64,000 bases of DNA from Lachnospiraceae bacterium (GCA_022769625.1 JALEJP010000062.1:17252-81251), one strand, 5' to 3'. Counted from the first letter of the stretch, positions 1-9,617 are shown. Program-made: numbers and translations. Notes: generated from the sequence alone by a model not told the origin.

Positions 1-1148
1 GTTCCACAGCTGCATCTCCACTCTGCCACGGGACGCGGACTTCCGCATTCTGAACAGAATTTCCCTTTATTCACGGTTCCGCAGCTGCACGTCCACCCGG
101 GATTATTCTCCTTGCTTTCCGGCTGTACCGGCTGATTCTGCCGTCCTGCCGTCTGATTCATCTGCATCTGCTGAAGATTGGCAGCTGATGCTGTATTCAT
201 AAATCCGCCTGCTGCTGCCATACCCATATTCATTCCCATAAAACCTGCCGCACTCCCATTGGAATTGGAACCGGCAGCCTGCATACCGGCAGCCACTGCA
301 CTCTGCACATAGCCTTCCCGAATAGAAGGATCTCCCATCATCGCTCCCTGATTCCGCATATCAATCAGGCGTCTGGAATTCTCATCGTATGAGATACTTG
401 CAATTCCAACGGACTGTATTTCCATACCACGCGTCTTTTTCCAATCCTCATCCAGCGTCTCCGCCATATATTTCCCCAGTTCCCTGCTTTTTGCAGTTAC
501 AAAGGAAATGCGCACACCGTCTGCTGACATCTGATTGATGGATGACTGCAAAGCTTCCAGAAATTCCGACAGATACTGTTCATTGATTTCCTCAACCTCT
601 ACCTGTGACGCATTTTTCGGAATCACTTCCGCATAAAATTTAACCGGATCAGTAATGCGGATCGAATACGTCCCATGGGCCCGTAAAAACAGTTCCGCAT
701 TGTAAAAGCTGTCAAAATAGTTCACCGCATTGCGGGTACCAAACTTTATTCCCTTTATTTCCTGCAGATTAATATAGTAAACATGCTGGGAAACCGGTGT
801 TACACCGCCAAATCGAAATCTTGCAAACGCTTCATGAAGCGCATCCTGGAACTGTCCGTCAAACATCGAAGGCGAGGAGGAATTATCTACCGTAAAATAC
901 CCTGGTTCTGCTGTGTAATCGATAATCTTTCCTCCATCTGTTAAAATCATAAACTGATTTTCATACACATGAATGACGGAACCATTGGAGATTACATGAC
1001 TGTCTCCCCGCACATTGGCACCTTTTCGCATACGGACTCCCTGTGTCAACACGGTATGCTCTCCCATATCCTGAGGCTCCACTACCTCAAGCCACTGATC
1101 GGCTGCCGCTCCTTTGGCAGCCTGTATTGCTGCTTTGATCAATCCCAT
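1..1148 (-). CDS. SPFH-domain protein with C-terminal zinc ribbon (YdjI/virion-core-like), 3' end outside window
   Basis: I translated this frame by hand from the ATG at 1148 (MGLIKAAIQAAKG), which follows GGAGG by about 6 bases. It stays open to the window edge, so the C-terminus is missing. The N-terminal two thirds resemble the SPFH/prohibitin-like domain of bacterial proteins annotated as YdjI or 'virion core protein'. A Gly/Ala/Met/Asn-rich linker (about residues 280-340) follows, then Cys-x-Cys and CxxC pairs (CSCGTVNKGKFCSECG) typical of zinc ribbons. The family is thought to form membrane-associated scaffolds, but its role is not settled. It lies downstream of prfB on the same strand, with a hairpin between them. 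Family call is fairly secure; function is not. Confidence 0.8.
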   Translation of the reverse strand, partial: MGLIKAAIQAAKGAAADQWLEVVEPQDMGEHTVLTQGVRMRKGANVRGDSHVISNGSVIHVYENQFMILTDGGKIIDYTAEPGYFTVDNSSSPSMFDGQFQDALHEAFARFRFGGVTPVSQHVYYINLQEIKGIKFGTRNAVNYFDSFYNAELFLRAHGTYSIRITDPVKFYAEVIPKNASQVEVEEINEQYLSEFLEALQSSINQMSADGVRISFVTAKSRELGKYMAETLDEDWKKTRGMEIQSVGIASISYDENSRRLIDMRNQGAMMGDPSIREGYVQSAVAAGMQAAGSNSNGSAAGFMGMNMGMAAAGGFMNTASAANLQQMQMNQTAGRQNQPVQPESKENNPGWTCSCGTVNKGKFCSECGSPRPVAEWRCSCG

Positions 1149-1166
1149 ATTATCCTCCATTCTCAA

Positions 1167-1200
1167 AATGCCGCAGAATGGTCAAACACTCTGCGGCATT
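1167..1200 (-). terminator. Hairpin terminator after prfB
   Basis: An 11-bp perfect inverted repeat, AATGCCGCAGA (1167-1177) and TCTGCGGCATT (1190-1200), has a 12-base loop and begins 6 bases after the prfB stop. The T tract is short on both sides, so termination may be partial or bidirectional. It ends just upstream of the SPFH gene's ribosome binding site. Confidence 0.7.
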
Positions 1201-1206
1201 TTATGA

Positions 1207-2347
1207 TTAATCAGGCATATCTCCTGCTTCACCGGAAGCTTCTCCCAATGTCAGCCATTTCAGATATGCATTTATAAACAAATCAATGTTTCCATCCATG
1301 ACACTGTCCACATTTCCTGTCTCAGCGTTTGTTCTGTGATCCTTTACCATTGTATAGGGCTGCATGACATACGAACGGATCTGATTTCCCCAGCCGATTT
1401 CCTTAACCTCGCCGCGAATACCGGAAAGCTTCTCCGCATTCTCCTGCTGCTGTAAAAGATACAGCTTGGCTTTCAGCATCTGCATGGCTTTGTCTTTGTT
1501 CATATGCTGCGAGCGCTCATTCTGACACTGTACAACAATGTTTGTGGGAAGATGCGTAATACGGATGGCAGAAGATGTTTTATTAATATGCTGTCCACCG
1601 GCACCACTGGAGCGATACGTGTCAATACGCAGATCCTCATCCCGTATTTCAATATCAATGTCCTCCTCAATGTCCGGCATTACATCACAGGATACAAAGG
1701 ATGTCTGACGCTTCCCTGCCGCATTGAACGGTGAAATACGTACCAGGCGGTGCACCCCTTTTTCGGATTTCAGATATCCGTAAGCATTCTCACCATTTAC
1801 CTGGAAGGTAACTGATTTGATCCCTGCTTCATCTCCATCCAGATAGTCCAGTACTTCCACGGAAAATCCACGCTTGTCTGCCCATCTGGTATACATGCGG
1901 TAAAGCATCCCGGCCCAGTCACAGGACTCAGTACCGCCCGCACCTGCATGGAGTGTGACGATCGCATTGTCTTTGTCATACTCACCGGACAGCAGAGTCT
2001 TGATGCGGATCTCATCATAAGTAATCCTGAAATCATCTAACAGCTCCTGAATTTCCGGTAGCAGAGAAGCATCATTTTCTTCCGCTGCCATCTCAATCAG
2101 GGTCTCGATTTCTTCATGCTCTTCTTTTAATTTTGCATAAACGGCAATGTCATCCTTCATGCTTTTTAAGGTTTTCATAGACTCCTGCGATTTTTCCGGA
2201 TTGTCCCAGAAATCAGGAGCCTCCATTTCTCTTTCTAATTCCTGGATACGCTGCTCTTTATTTGCCAGGTCAAAGTGAATCCCTCACTTCCACTAATGGT
2301 TTTTTAAAACTGTTCCATTCATATTTGAACTGATCTAATTCTACCAC
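1207..2347 (-). CDS. prfB: Peptide chain release factor 2, expressed by programmed +1 frameshift
   Basis: RF2 recognises UGA and UAA stop codons and triggers peptide release. The gene is in two frames: GTG at 2347 (after GAGGTGA) opens a 25-codon frame ending CTT TGA (stop 2272-2270). Skipping base 2272 gives Leu25-Asp26 and continues to 1207, for 379 aa. The GGQ motif has Gln at about 252, the residue PrmC methylates, and the SPF stop-recognition motif (RISPFNAAG) is present. The in-frame TGA makes synthesis self-regulating: low RF2 favours the shift. A gene call starting only at the Met at 2226 would lose 40 residues. The two-frame structure is seen directly; the mechanism is established for the family. 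Confidence 0.95.
2269..2290 (-). promoter_or_regulatory. prfB +1 frameshift site
   Basis: The minus strand reads CTT TGA C at 2275-2269, the conserved RF2 slip sequence, at codons 25-26. A Shine-Dalgarno-like GAGG lies upstream (GTGAGGGATTCACTT), a few bases further from the slip codon than the spacing known from E. coli. The downstream frame resumes at GAC and reads through RF2. Confidence 0.93.
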
Positions 2348-2380
2348 TTGCTTCACCTCTTTCTTTCATATGGTTAACTT

Positions 2381-2386
2381 ATTATA
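2381..2386 (-). promoter_or_regulatory. Probable -10 element for prfB
   Basis: The minus strand has a perfect TATAAT (2386-2381) about 34 bases before the prfB GTG. A convincing -35 is not seen at 17 bases, where the sequence is T-rich. Confidence 0.5.
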
Positions 2387-2427
2387 CACGTTTTGAAACA
2401 AATAAAAAAGTATTAAAACCGAAATTT

Positions 2428-3432
2428 TTACTTAAATTCCTCATGATACTGTTCATAATCCTCATCCCAGGATGTATATTCTGCCTCACCGGCATGACTT
2501 TCCAGGCCATATTTACCGTAAAGAAATTCTCCGATGCAGGCCGTAATCTTTTTTTGCCCTTTCCAGTTCAGATGAGTCCGATCCCTGAAGTCGTTTTGAA
2601 AATCAATATCTGCTTCTCCTGTTTTCTGAAAAAACAAAAATGGAATATTTTTCTCATGAAGATAGGATTCCAGTGTCAGATTAACCCCCTGACGTTTCCT
2701 GTAGCGCTCTCCCTTCTGAATCGCATAAGGCGCAGCAAACACAACCAACTGCATCTTTTCCTGCTCACATAATTCCATGATTTTATTAAAATATTCCACA
2801 TTTATCTTTGGAATATCCACCGGTTCCATATCTACTCCCTGATCCTTACAGGACACTACTTTTTTATCTGGTTTACTGCCTTTCAGATAACTTTTTTTGT
2901 CAAAATCTTCTTCTTCCAGTTCTCCCCACCTGTTATGGTACATCATAAACGGCAGATACCAGGATGCTTTTTCTTTCCACGAAAGATCCGGCCTATATAC
3001 ATTCAGTGCTTCCTGTTTCACTTTTCCAAAACGCATTCCATCCAAAACAGCATGCACTCTCCCCTCACTGGTATACAGCCCATCATACCAGAAAAAGTAA
3101 CTTTCCAGAAGAACCACCTTGGGTCTCTGATACTTCAATGCTTCACGCAGAAGAAAGTACGAAGAGGCGATGGTCTGCTCTGGACTTCCCATCACATAAG
3201 ATGTATAACCTTGTTCTTCCCAAAGGACATTGGGTTGAAATCCATAATATGCATGACTGCTGCCAAGCACCAGCACATCCACAGAATCCTCTTTGAGATC
3301 ATAAAACGAATGAATCATATCAATCCGGCCGCCCGTTTTTTTGCGCATGATTTCTGAGATGCTGTTATACAGCATGATCAAGCAAAGCAGAAATACTGTA
3401 ATCCGCACTGCCATACTTAATTTGCTCCTCAT
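2428..3432 (-). CDS. SGNH/DltD-like membrane protein, partner of MBOAT acyltransferase
   Basis: A 334-aa protein with one N-terminal membrane anchor (MAVRITVFLLCLIMLY) followed by an extracellular SGNH-type domain: VLVLGSSHAYYG near residue 55 fits the block I Ser motif, and DRTHLNWKGQ near the C-terminus fits the block V Asp-x-x-His. Such proteins complete O-acetylation or D-alanylation of cell-surface polymers with an MBOAT protein. I place the start at ATG 3432, directly after GGAGG; a longer frame from 3498 would overlap the MBOAT gene by 56 bases without its own ribosome site. The MBOAT stop sits inside this ribosome binding site, so the pair is translationally coupled. The polymer acylated is unknown. 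Confidence 0.8.
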   Translation of the reverse strand: MRSKLSMAVRITVFLLCLIMLYNSISEIMRKKTGGRIDMIHSFYDLKEDSVDVLVLGSSHAYYGFQPNVLWEEQGYTSYVMGSPEQTIASSYFLLREALKYQRPKVVLLESYFFWYDGLYTSEGRVHAVLDGMRFGKVKQEALNVYRPDLSWKEKASWYLPFMMYHNRWGELEEEDFDKKSYLKGSKPDKKVVSCKDQGVDMEPVDIPKINVEYFNKIMELCEQEKMQLVVFAAPYAIQKGERYRKRQGVNLTLESYLHEKNIPFLFFQKTGEADIDFQNDFRDRTHLNWKGQKKITACIGEFLYGKYGLESHAGEAEYTSWDEDYEQYHEEFK

Positions 3433-3442
3433 CTTTGCCTCC

Positions 3443-4936
3443 TCAAAATTGAAAATAAATAAACTGACTTGCATCAAAACCTGGTCCGTAAACACCAAAG
3501 ATCAGGACTCCGAAAATTCCCGCAAAATAAATCAGCCACCGAAACCAGATTTCCTGTCCGGCTATCCATTCAATCAGACGGATTCCTTTGTATTTGCACA
3601 GATCTACACAAAAAAGAATCAACAGAGAAATCAATAATACATTTCGTGTATTCACAGTAAGCCCCATAGCTTCCAGATTATTTCCCCAGGTAAACCATTT
3701 TTCACCCGATAAACCAAAAATTCGTTCCAGGATAACAAAGGACTGGCGAAAGTTATTGCGGAAAAATATCCAGCTGACATCCACAAGTACGAAAGTTTCC
3801 ATGCATTTCATAAGCTTATGACTGAATACTTCCGTTCGTATTTTGAACTGTTTTACGATACATTCCTTTACTGGTTTTATACATTCGCCGATCACCTGAT
3901 ACATACCATTCAGGCAGCCCCAGAACACAAAATGCCAGCTGGCACCGTGCCAGAGTCCACTTATCAGAAATACGATCATAATATTTCTGTACTTTTTCCA
4001 TTTTCCTTTTCGGCTGCCTCCCAGAGGAATATACAGATAGTCCCGGAACCACGTAGTCAGTGAAATGTGCCATCTCCGCCAGAATTCTGCCACGGACTGT
4101 GCAAAATATGGTGTATTGAAATTTTCCATGAGACGGAAACCCATCACTTTCGCCGCACCGATAGCAATATTGGAGTAACTTGCAAAATCACAGTAAATCT
4201 GAAACGCAAAAAGTACAGAAGCTACCATAAGCTGAAATCCGGTTCGCTCCAGGCAGCTGTCAAACACACTATTTACTGCAACTGCAAGATATTCTGCCAG
4301 AACAACCTTCTGAAAGTAACCGTAAAGCATCAAAAGTAAACCATCGCGCACTCTATCATACTCAAATTTATGTTTTTCATTTATCTGAATCAGCAGATTT
4401 TTGGATCGTTCAATGGGACCTGCCACAAGCTGTGGAAAAAACGACACAAAGAGTGCGTATTTCAGAAAATTCTTCTCTGCATAAATTTCTCTCCGATACA
4501 CATCCACGGTATAACTTAATGCCTGAAACGTATAAAAAGAAATGCCGACTGGAAGCACCACATCAAAAACCGGAATGCTGACATGAAATCCAACTGCTTC
4601 CAATACTTTCACAATTGTATCGGCCGCAAAGCCATAATATTTAAAGAAAAAAAGGATTGACAAATTGATGACAAAAGAAAATGCTACAAATAGTTTCTTT
4701 TTCCGTATTCGCACCGATTCTTCTTTTGTTTTTTCGGCATTCTCCAGAAGAAGACCTGACAAATACGTAATGACAGTAGAGGTGAGCATCAACAATGCAT
4801 AACGTGGATTCCAGCACATATAAAAAAAGTAGCTGCAGGCAAGCAGAAACAAATATCGGAAACGATATGGAATCACATAGTAGGTCAGACAGACCACAGG
4901 GAAGAAAACCATAAATTCAAGTGAATTAAAGAGCAT
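3443..4936 (-). CDS. MBOAT family O-acyltransferase (AlgI/DltB/PatA-like)
   Basis: A 497-aa polytopic membrane protein of the usual length for AlgI/DltB-type acyltransferases. It begins MLFNSLEFMVFFPVVCLTYY, typical of this branch. The MBOAT signature includes AEFWRRWHISLTTWFRDYLY and the catalytic His in LWHGASWHF. The family moves acyl groups from a cytoplasmic donor across the membrane for transfer to a surface polymer, with an extracytoplasmic SGNH protein, here the next gene. No dltA/dltC or alginate genes are nearby, so the D-alanyl pathway is not supported by context, and acetylation of an exopolysaccharide or wall polymer is more likely. Start ATG follows AAAGGAAATTGAGAA. Confidence 0.9.
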   Translation of the reverse strand: MLFNSLEFMVFFPVVCLTYYVIPYRFRYLFLLACSYFFYMCWNPRYALLMLTSTVITYLSGLLLENAEKTKEESVRIRKKKLFVAFSFVINLSILFFFKYYGFAADTIVKVLEAVGFHVSIPVFDVVLPVGISFYTFQALSYTVDVYRREIYAEKNFLKYALFVSFFPQLVAGPIERSKNLLIQINEKHKFEYDRVRDGLLLMLYGYFQKVVLAEYLAVAVNSVFDSCLERTGFQLMVASVLFAFQIYCDFASYSNIAIGAAKVMGFRLMENFNTPYFAQSVAEFWRRWHISLTTWFRDYLYIPLGGSRKGKWKKYRNIMIVFLISGLWHGASWHFVFWGCLNGMYQVIGECIKPVKECIVKQFKIRTEVFSHKLMKCMETFVLVDVSWIFFRNNFRQSFVILERIFGLSGEKWFTWGNNLEAMGLTVNTRNVLLISLLILFCVDLCKYKGIRLIEWIAGQEIWFRWLIYFAGIFGVLIFGVYGPGFDASQFIYFQF

Positions 4937-4998
4937 TTCTCAATTTCCTTTCTTTTGTATGCTTTTGTTTGAAAGAATCTATTTCTTATAATAATTAT

Positions 4999-5041
4999 GT
5001 AAAAAACTGCTGTGGAACATGCTTTTGTATATCCACAGCAG
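4999..5041 (-). terminator. Intrinsic terminator after secA
   Basis: CTGCTGTGGA (5007-5016) pairs with TCCACAGCAG (5032-5041), and on the minus strand the hairpin is followed by TTTTTT (5006-5001). It lies 29 bases past the secA stop. Confidence 0.88.
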
Positions 5042-5069
5042 TCTCATCATCATTTTTTTATAATACTAA

Positions 5070-7631
5070 TTATTTCTTTCTTCCGCAGCACTGTTTATAT
5101 TTCTTACCGCTGCCGCATGGACACGGATCGTTCGGATAAACCTTCTGTTCCGCACGTTTCTTTGGTGCATTCTGCAATGAATCATCCTTATTTGTTCCTG
5201 TCACTTTCGCAACTTCCTCACGCTCTACCTTCTGCTCAATGCGTACATGATACAGCAGCTTCAGGGTATCCTCCTGAATGGCAGCAGACATGGCATCAAA
5301 CATTTCGTATGCGCTCATCTTATACTCAACCAGCGGATCTCTCTGCCCATATGCCTGCAGACCGATTCCCTGACGCAGCTGATCCATATCATCAATATGA
5401 TCCATCCATTTACGGTCAATCACCTTCAACAGAATGACACGCTCCAGCTCACGAATCTGCTCCGGCTCCGGGAATTCCGCTTCCTTCATCTCATAAAGCT
5501 TCACAGCCTGCTCTTTCAGCATCTGCTTCAGCTCATTTTTCTTCATTTTCTGAGTAATTTCAATCTTTGGCAGCGGAATGATTGGAATCAGCAGACCATT
5601 TAACTCCTGAAGGTTCCAGTCTTCTGTATCCTGATCGTCAGAGATACACATGTCCACTGTATTGTCCACAATATCCGTGATCATCTTAAAAATGGAATCA
5701 CGCATACTTTCTCCATCCAGAACACGACGGCGCTCTTTATAAATAATCTCACGCTGCTCATTGTTTACCTGGTCATACTCCAGCAAATTCTTACGAATAC
5801 CATAGTTATTACCTTCTATTTTCATCTGTGCTTTTTCTATCGCACTGGAAAGCATTTTATGCTCAATCTGTTCATTCTCCGCAACTCCAAGGGAACGGAA
5901 CACGTTCATCAGACGCTCGGAACCAAACAGGCGCATCAAATCGTCCTCCAAGGAAATATAAAATCTCGATTCACCTGGATCTCCCTGACGTCCGGAACGT
6001 CCGCGAAGCTGATTATCAATACGTCTGGACTCATGACGCTCTGTACCGATGATCTTCAATCCTCCGGCTTCCCTGGATTCCTCATCCAGCTTGATATCGG
6101 TACCACGTCCTGCCATATTGGTTGCAATGGTAACCGCTCCATGACGTCCTGCTTCTGCTACAATCTCAGCTTCCAGTTCATGGAACTTTGCGTTCAGCAC
6201 TTTGTGCTGGATCCCACACTTTTTCAGCATACCGCTTAAAAGCTCGGAAGTCTCAATGGTAATGGTACCAACCAGAACCGGCTGTCCTTTTTCGTGAGCT
6301 TCCACAATAGCGTCAACGACCGCATGAAACTTTTCCTTTTTCGTCATATACACGGCGTCATCCAGATCCTTACGGATAACCGGCTTGTTCGTAGGAATTT
6401 CCACAACATCCATGCCGTAAATATCACGAAACTCTTTTTCCTCAGTCAGAGCTGTACCGGTCATACCGGCTTTTTTCTTATATTTATTGAAGAAATTCTG
6501 GAAGGTAATCGTTGCCAGTGTTTTACTCTCACGTTTAACCTTTACATGCTCTTTTGCTTCAATCGCCTGATGAAGACCATCCGAATAACGGCGTCCCGGC
6601 ATAATACGACCGGTAAATTCATCTACAATCAGAACCTCATCGTCCTTCACCACATAATCCTGATCACGGTGCATCAGACTATGGGCACGCAGTGCCAGAT
6701 TCACATTGTGCTGGATTTCCAGGTTTTCCGGATCGGAAAGATTCTCAATTTTGAAGAACTTTTCGACTTTTTTAACGCCATCCTGCGTCAGAGTAACAAC
6801 TTTATCCTTTTCATTGACGATATAATCACCGGTCTCAGTAATCTCTTCTCCCATAATGGCAGACATCTTCGTCACTTCTCCGCTGGCTTCTCCGCGTTCC
6901 AGCTGTTTTGCAAGAATATCACAAACTTCATAAAGTTTTGTAGATTTCCCGCTCTGGCCGGAAATAATCAGAGGGGTACGTGCCTCATCAATCAAAACAG
7001 AGTCCACCTCATCAATGATCGCGTAATGCAGATCCCGCTGAACCAGCTGTTCTTTATAGATCACCATATTGTCACGAAGATAATCAAAACCATCTTCGTT
7101 ATTTGTAATATAAGTAATATCGCAGTTATACTGTTTCCGTCTCTCGTCATTATCCATAGAGTTCAGAACACATCCAACCGTCAGTCCCAGGAACTCATGT
7201 ACTTTTCCCATCCACTCGGAATCTCGATGCGCCAGGTAATCATTGACTGTGACTACGTGGACACCTTTGCCTTCCAGTGCGTTCAGATATGCCGGGAGTG
7301 TAGATACCAGCGTCTTACCTTCTCCTGTACGCATCTCTGCGATACGGCCCTGGTGAAGAATAATACCACCAATCAACTGTACTCTGTAATGTTCCATATT
7401 CAATACACGTCTTGCTGCCTCGCGGACTGTCGCATAAGCCTCAGGAAGCAGATCATCCAGGGTCTCTCCTTCTGCCAGACGCTTTTTATATTCTGCGGTT
7501 TTGCCTCTCAGTTCTTCATCTGAGAGTTCCATCATCGTCGGGCGCAGCTTTTCAATCTTCTCTACCAGCGGCATAATCCGTTTTACTTCACGTTCACTGT
7601 GCGTACCGAACACTTTCTGAAACACATTCAT
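5070..7631 (-). CDS. secA: Preprotein translocase ATPase SecA
   Basis: SecA is the ATP-driven motor that pushes unfolded preproteins through SecYEG at the inner face of the membrane. The 853-aa product has Walker A RTGEGKT near residue 104, a [17 protein letters not shown]-type motif, helicase motif VI ([13 protein letters not shown]), and the C-terminal zinc-binding tail [13 protein letters not shown]. Length and motif order are normal. Start ATG lies after AGGAGAAGTTAACG. It is transcribed alone between hpf and the MBOAT genes, with its own promoter and terminator. It would export the giant adhesin, GH84 and GH25 proteins of this window. Confidence 0.98.
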   Translation of the reverse strand: MNVFQKVFGTHSEREVKRIMPLVEKIEKLRPTMMELSDEELRGKTAEYKKRLAEGETLDDLLPEAYATVREAARRVLNMEHYRVQLIGGIILHQGRIAEMRTGEGKTLVSTLPAYLNALEGKGVHVVTVNDYLAHRDSEWMGKVHEFLGLTVGCVLNSMDNDERRKQYNCDITYITNNEDGFDYLRDNMVIYKEQLVQRDLHYAIIDEVDSVLIDEARTPLIISGQSGKSTKLYEVCDILAKQLERGEASGEVTKMSAIMGEEITETGDYIVNEKDKVVTLTQDGVKKVEKFFKIENLSDPENLEIQHNVNLALRAHSLMHRDQDYVVKDDEVLIVDEFTGRIMPGRRYSDGLHQAIEAKEHVKVKRESKTLATITFQNFFNKYKKKAGMTGTALTEEKEFRDIYGMDVVEIPTNKPVIRKDLDDAVYMTKKEKFHAVVDAIVEAHEKGQPVLVGTITIETSELLSGMLKKCGIQHKVLNAKFHELEAEIVAEAGRHGAVTIATNMAGRGTDIKLDEESREAGGLKIIGTERHESRRIDNQLRGRSGRQGDPGESRFYISLEDDLMRLFGSERLMNVFRSLGVAENEQIEHKMLSSAIEKAQMKIEGNNYGIRKNLLEYDQVNNEQREIIYKERRRVLDGESMRDSIFKMITDIVDNTVDMCISDDQDTEDWNLQELNGLLIPIIPLPKIEITQKMKKNELKQMLKEQAVKLYEMKEAEFPEPEQIRELERVILLKVIDRKWMDHIDDMDQLRQGIGLQAYGQRDPLVEYKMSAYEMFDAMSAAIQEDTLKLLYHVRIEQKVEREEVAKVTGTNKDDSLQNAPKKRAEQKVYPNDPCPCGSGKKYKQCCGRKK

Positions 7632-7701
7632 CGTTAACTTCTCCTATACTATCACATTCATTACTGTCTTTTTCGATCATAATTGTCTCATAAACATTTC
7701 T

Positions 7702-7730
7702 ATTCTATCACTTTCTCCCTGCTTAGACAA
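7702..7730 (-). promoter_or_regulatory. Sigma-A-type promoter for secA
   Basis: Minus strand TTGTCT (7730-7725), 17 bases, TAGAAT (7707-7702), about 70 bases before the secA start. Confidence 0.7.
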
Positions 7731-7809
7731 TTAAAAATTTGTAAATAACCTATGAACAGCAAAAAAACAACCATCCGCAGGCTATCCGTTATTCCCGCCG
7801 CCATGGCAG

Positions 7810-7876
7810 AAAAAAGCTGCCGCTGAAATGCTGTCAGCTACAAAACTGTTGCTGAATCTGCATCCTGCGGCAGCTG
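7810..7876 (-). terminator. Intrinsic terminator after hpf
   Basis: AGCTGCCGC (7815-7823) pairs with GCGGCAGCT (7867-7875) around a long loop with inner pairing. The minus strand continues GCTTTTTTC. It starts a few bases after the hpf stop. Confidence 0.8.
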
Positions 7877-7881
7877 TACTT

Positions 7882-8412
7882 TTAACATTCCGGTTCAATC
7901 AAACCGTATGTATTGCCTTTTCTTTTATAAACAACGTTGACCTCATCCGTGTCCGCATTGCGGAATACGAAAAAGTTATGTCCCAAAAGTTCCATCTGTA
8001 CACAGGCATCTTCCGGAAACATCGGCTTCATCCCAAACTGCTTGGTACGGATGATACGTACTTCCTCTTCTTCCCCTTCGGATTCCTTTTCAATAAATTC
8101 TTTGCGGAAGTTACCGCCATCCTGATGTTTTTCAATAATCTTGGTCTTATATTTGCGAAGCTGTCTTTCAATTACCTCTTCCACCAGGTCAATGGAAACA
8201 TACATATCATTGCTGACCTGTTCCGAACGGATAATATTTCCTTTTACAGGAATCGTCACTTCGATTTTCTGTCGTTCCTTTTCTACACTCAAGGTTACAA
8301 AAATTTCTGTCTCAGGAGTGAAATACTTTTCCAACTTTCCAAGTTTATCCGTGACTGCATTTCTTAAGCCCTCTGTCACTTCAATATTCTTTCCACGAAT
8401 TGTAAAACGCAT
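7882..8412 (-). CDS. hpf: Ribosome hibernation promoting factor, long form
   Basis: Long HPF dimerises 70S ribosomes into inactive 100S particles in stationary phase. The N-terminal half (MRFTIRGKNIEVTEGLRNAV) is the S30AE/YfiA domain that sits in the decoding region. A charged linker follows, then the C-terminal dimerisation domain (VRTKQFGMKPMFPEDACVQ, near MELLGHNFFVFRNADTDEV). The total of 176 aa matches long HPF, not the short gammaproteobacterial form. I start at ATG 8412, nine bases after GGAG; an in-frame TTG at 8421 would add three residues but is too close to the Shine-Dalgarno. Single-gene unit. Confidence 0.93.
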   Translation of the reverse strand: MRFTIRGKNIEVTEGLRNAVTDKLGKLEKYFTPETEIFVTLSVEKERQKIEVTIPVKGNIIRSEQVSNDMYVSIDLVEEVIERQLRKYKTKIIEKHQDGGNFRKEFIEKESEGEEEEVRIIRTKQFGMKPMFPEDACVQMELLGHNFFVFRNADTDEVNVVYKRKGNTYGLIEPEC

Positions 8413-8462
8413 GATGCCCAACTCCTTTGCCTTTAAATTTGCAGTGCAACTGCTATGGTGAT

Positions 8463-8491
8463 ATTATAGCAATTTTCCACAACATTTTCAA
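8463..8491 (-). promoter_or_regulatory. Strong promoter for hpf
   Basis: Minus strand TTGAAA (8491-8486), 17 bases, TATAAT (8468-8463) with an extended -10 TGC directly before it. The transcript would begin about 45 bases before the hpf start. Confidence 0.82.
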
Positions 8492-8548
8492 TCTTTTTCG
8501 TAATATTTTCAGATTTTTGTTAGCATTACAGCCCGACATCAACCATTC

Positions 8549-9325
8549 TTAAAGACTGCACACCTGCAATACTTTTTCATAGGACATCGTTCCTCCAAAG
8601 AGATCCAGAGCGCTTCCCACCGTTACATCAATGCGATTTTTTCCGCAGAGACGCAATTCTTCCAGATCTTCGAAGCTGCCTACCCCACCTGCATAGGTCA
8701 CCGGAATGCCGTTCCATGCTCCAAGCATCATCGCCAGCTCACGCTCAATCCCTTTTGCCTTTCCCTCTGCATCCACCGCATGAATCAGAAATTCGTCACA
8801 GCTTCCGGCAAGTTCATCCAAAATAGCAGGGGTCAGCACCACTTCCGTAAATTTCTGCCATCTGTCGGTGACAATATAGTATAATCCATCTTTTTTTCTA
8901 CAGCTTAAGTCCAGAACCAGGTGCTCTTTTCCCACTTCTCGCAGCAGTCTTTCCAGATGATCCGGATAAAATGCCCCGTTCTGAAAAACAAAGCTTGTGA
9001 CGATTACGTGGGATGCACCGGCTTTTAAAAACTCGGCCGCATTCTCATCGGTAATCCCGCCTCCCACCTGCAGTCCGCCTGGATAAGCAGCTAATGCAGA
9101 CATTGCCTGTCTCCTCGTATCCGTATACCAGGGGGAATCTTTGCTGTTTAATAAAATTACATGTCCTCCCTGCAGTCCGTCTTTTTTATAAAAGTCCGCG
9201 AAAAATTCTGCATCCTGTTCCGACACAAAATTTTCTGCTGCCAGATCTCCTTCATCCTTAAGCGATCCTCCGACGATTTGTTTTACTTTTCCGTTGTGTA
9301 TGTCAATGCATGGACGAAACCTCAT
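8549..9325 (-). CDS. hisA: ProFAR isomerase, eukaryotic (HIS6) type
   Basis: Isomerises ProFAR to PRFAR in histidine synthesis as a TIM-barrel enzyme. The 258-aa product begins MRFRPCIDIHNGKVKQIVGG and has LQVGGGI, VIVTSFVFQNG, LDLSCRKK, EFLIHAVDAEGK and DVTVGSALDLFGG. From memory of yeast HIS6 these match the eukaryotic branch far better than standard bacterial HisA; this branch is also known in some bacteria. Start ATG follows GAGGTAAAGT. No other his gene is adjacent; hisC is 17 kb away. Substrate specificity is inferred from the family. Confidence 0.88.
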   Translation of the reverse strand: MRFRPCIDIHNGKVKQIVGGSLKDEGDLAAENFVSEQDAEFFADFYKKDGLQGGHVILLNSKDSPWYTDTRRQAMSALAAYPGGLQVGGGITDENAAEFLKAGASHVIVTSFVFQNGAFYPDHLERLLREVGKEHLVLDLSCRKKDGLYYIVTDRWQKFTEVVLTPAILDELAGSCDEFLIHAVDAEGKAKGIERELAMMLGAWNGIPVTYAGGVGSFEDLEELRLCGKNRIDVTVGSALDLFGGTMSYEKVLQVCSL

Positions 9326-9372
9326 ACTTTACCTCTTTTCTCCTGTTCGATATGGTTATACTTTATGATGTT

Positions 9373-9553
9373 GGGGTCAAAAGTCTTTGACACCCTGATA
9401 CTTACGGATTTCTCCGCGTTTCACGCTCACGAAATCCTGAAAACATTCGAAATCCGCTCATTTTTCTACGAAAAATGGCTACTTTCTCATGTTTTGCGGG
9501 TCTCAAAGTCATGCTTTTTCATGCAAGCATGAGCAGCATGACCTTTTGACCCT
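9373..9553. repeat. MITE-like structured element with terminal inverted repeats
   Basis: The 339-base gap between hisA and the lipoprotein gene holds a 180-base element bounded by GGGTCAAAAG (9374-9383) and CTTTTGACCC (9543-9552). A nested imperfect pair lies inside: GTCTTTGACACCC (9383-9395) and GGGTCTCAAAGTC (9498-9510). Inner hairpins include CATTTTTC/GAAAAATG (9459-9477) and a CATGC-rich stretch (about 9510-9541). No coding frame or transposase is seen. The pattern fits a small non-autonomous palindromic repeat; mobility is inferred only. Confidence 0.6.
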
Positions 9554-9617
9554 GGTATCACTTTATTATATGGAAAAAGGAGATATTTGTCCACTCTTCC
9601 GAAAACATTAGAGAATA

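Noticed and set aside
2270..2347. prfB as a pseudogene with a frameshift
   Set aside because: The CTT TGA C context at codon 25-26 is the conserved programmed frameshift; the rest of RF2 is intact.
6294..7523. 409-aa plus-strand frame inside secA
   Set aside because: Antisense shadow of secA: no ribosome site, no recognisable motif, and secA is unmistakable on the other strand.
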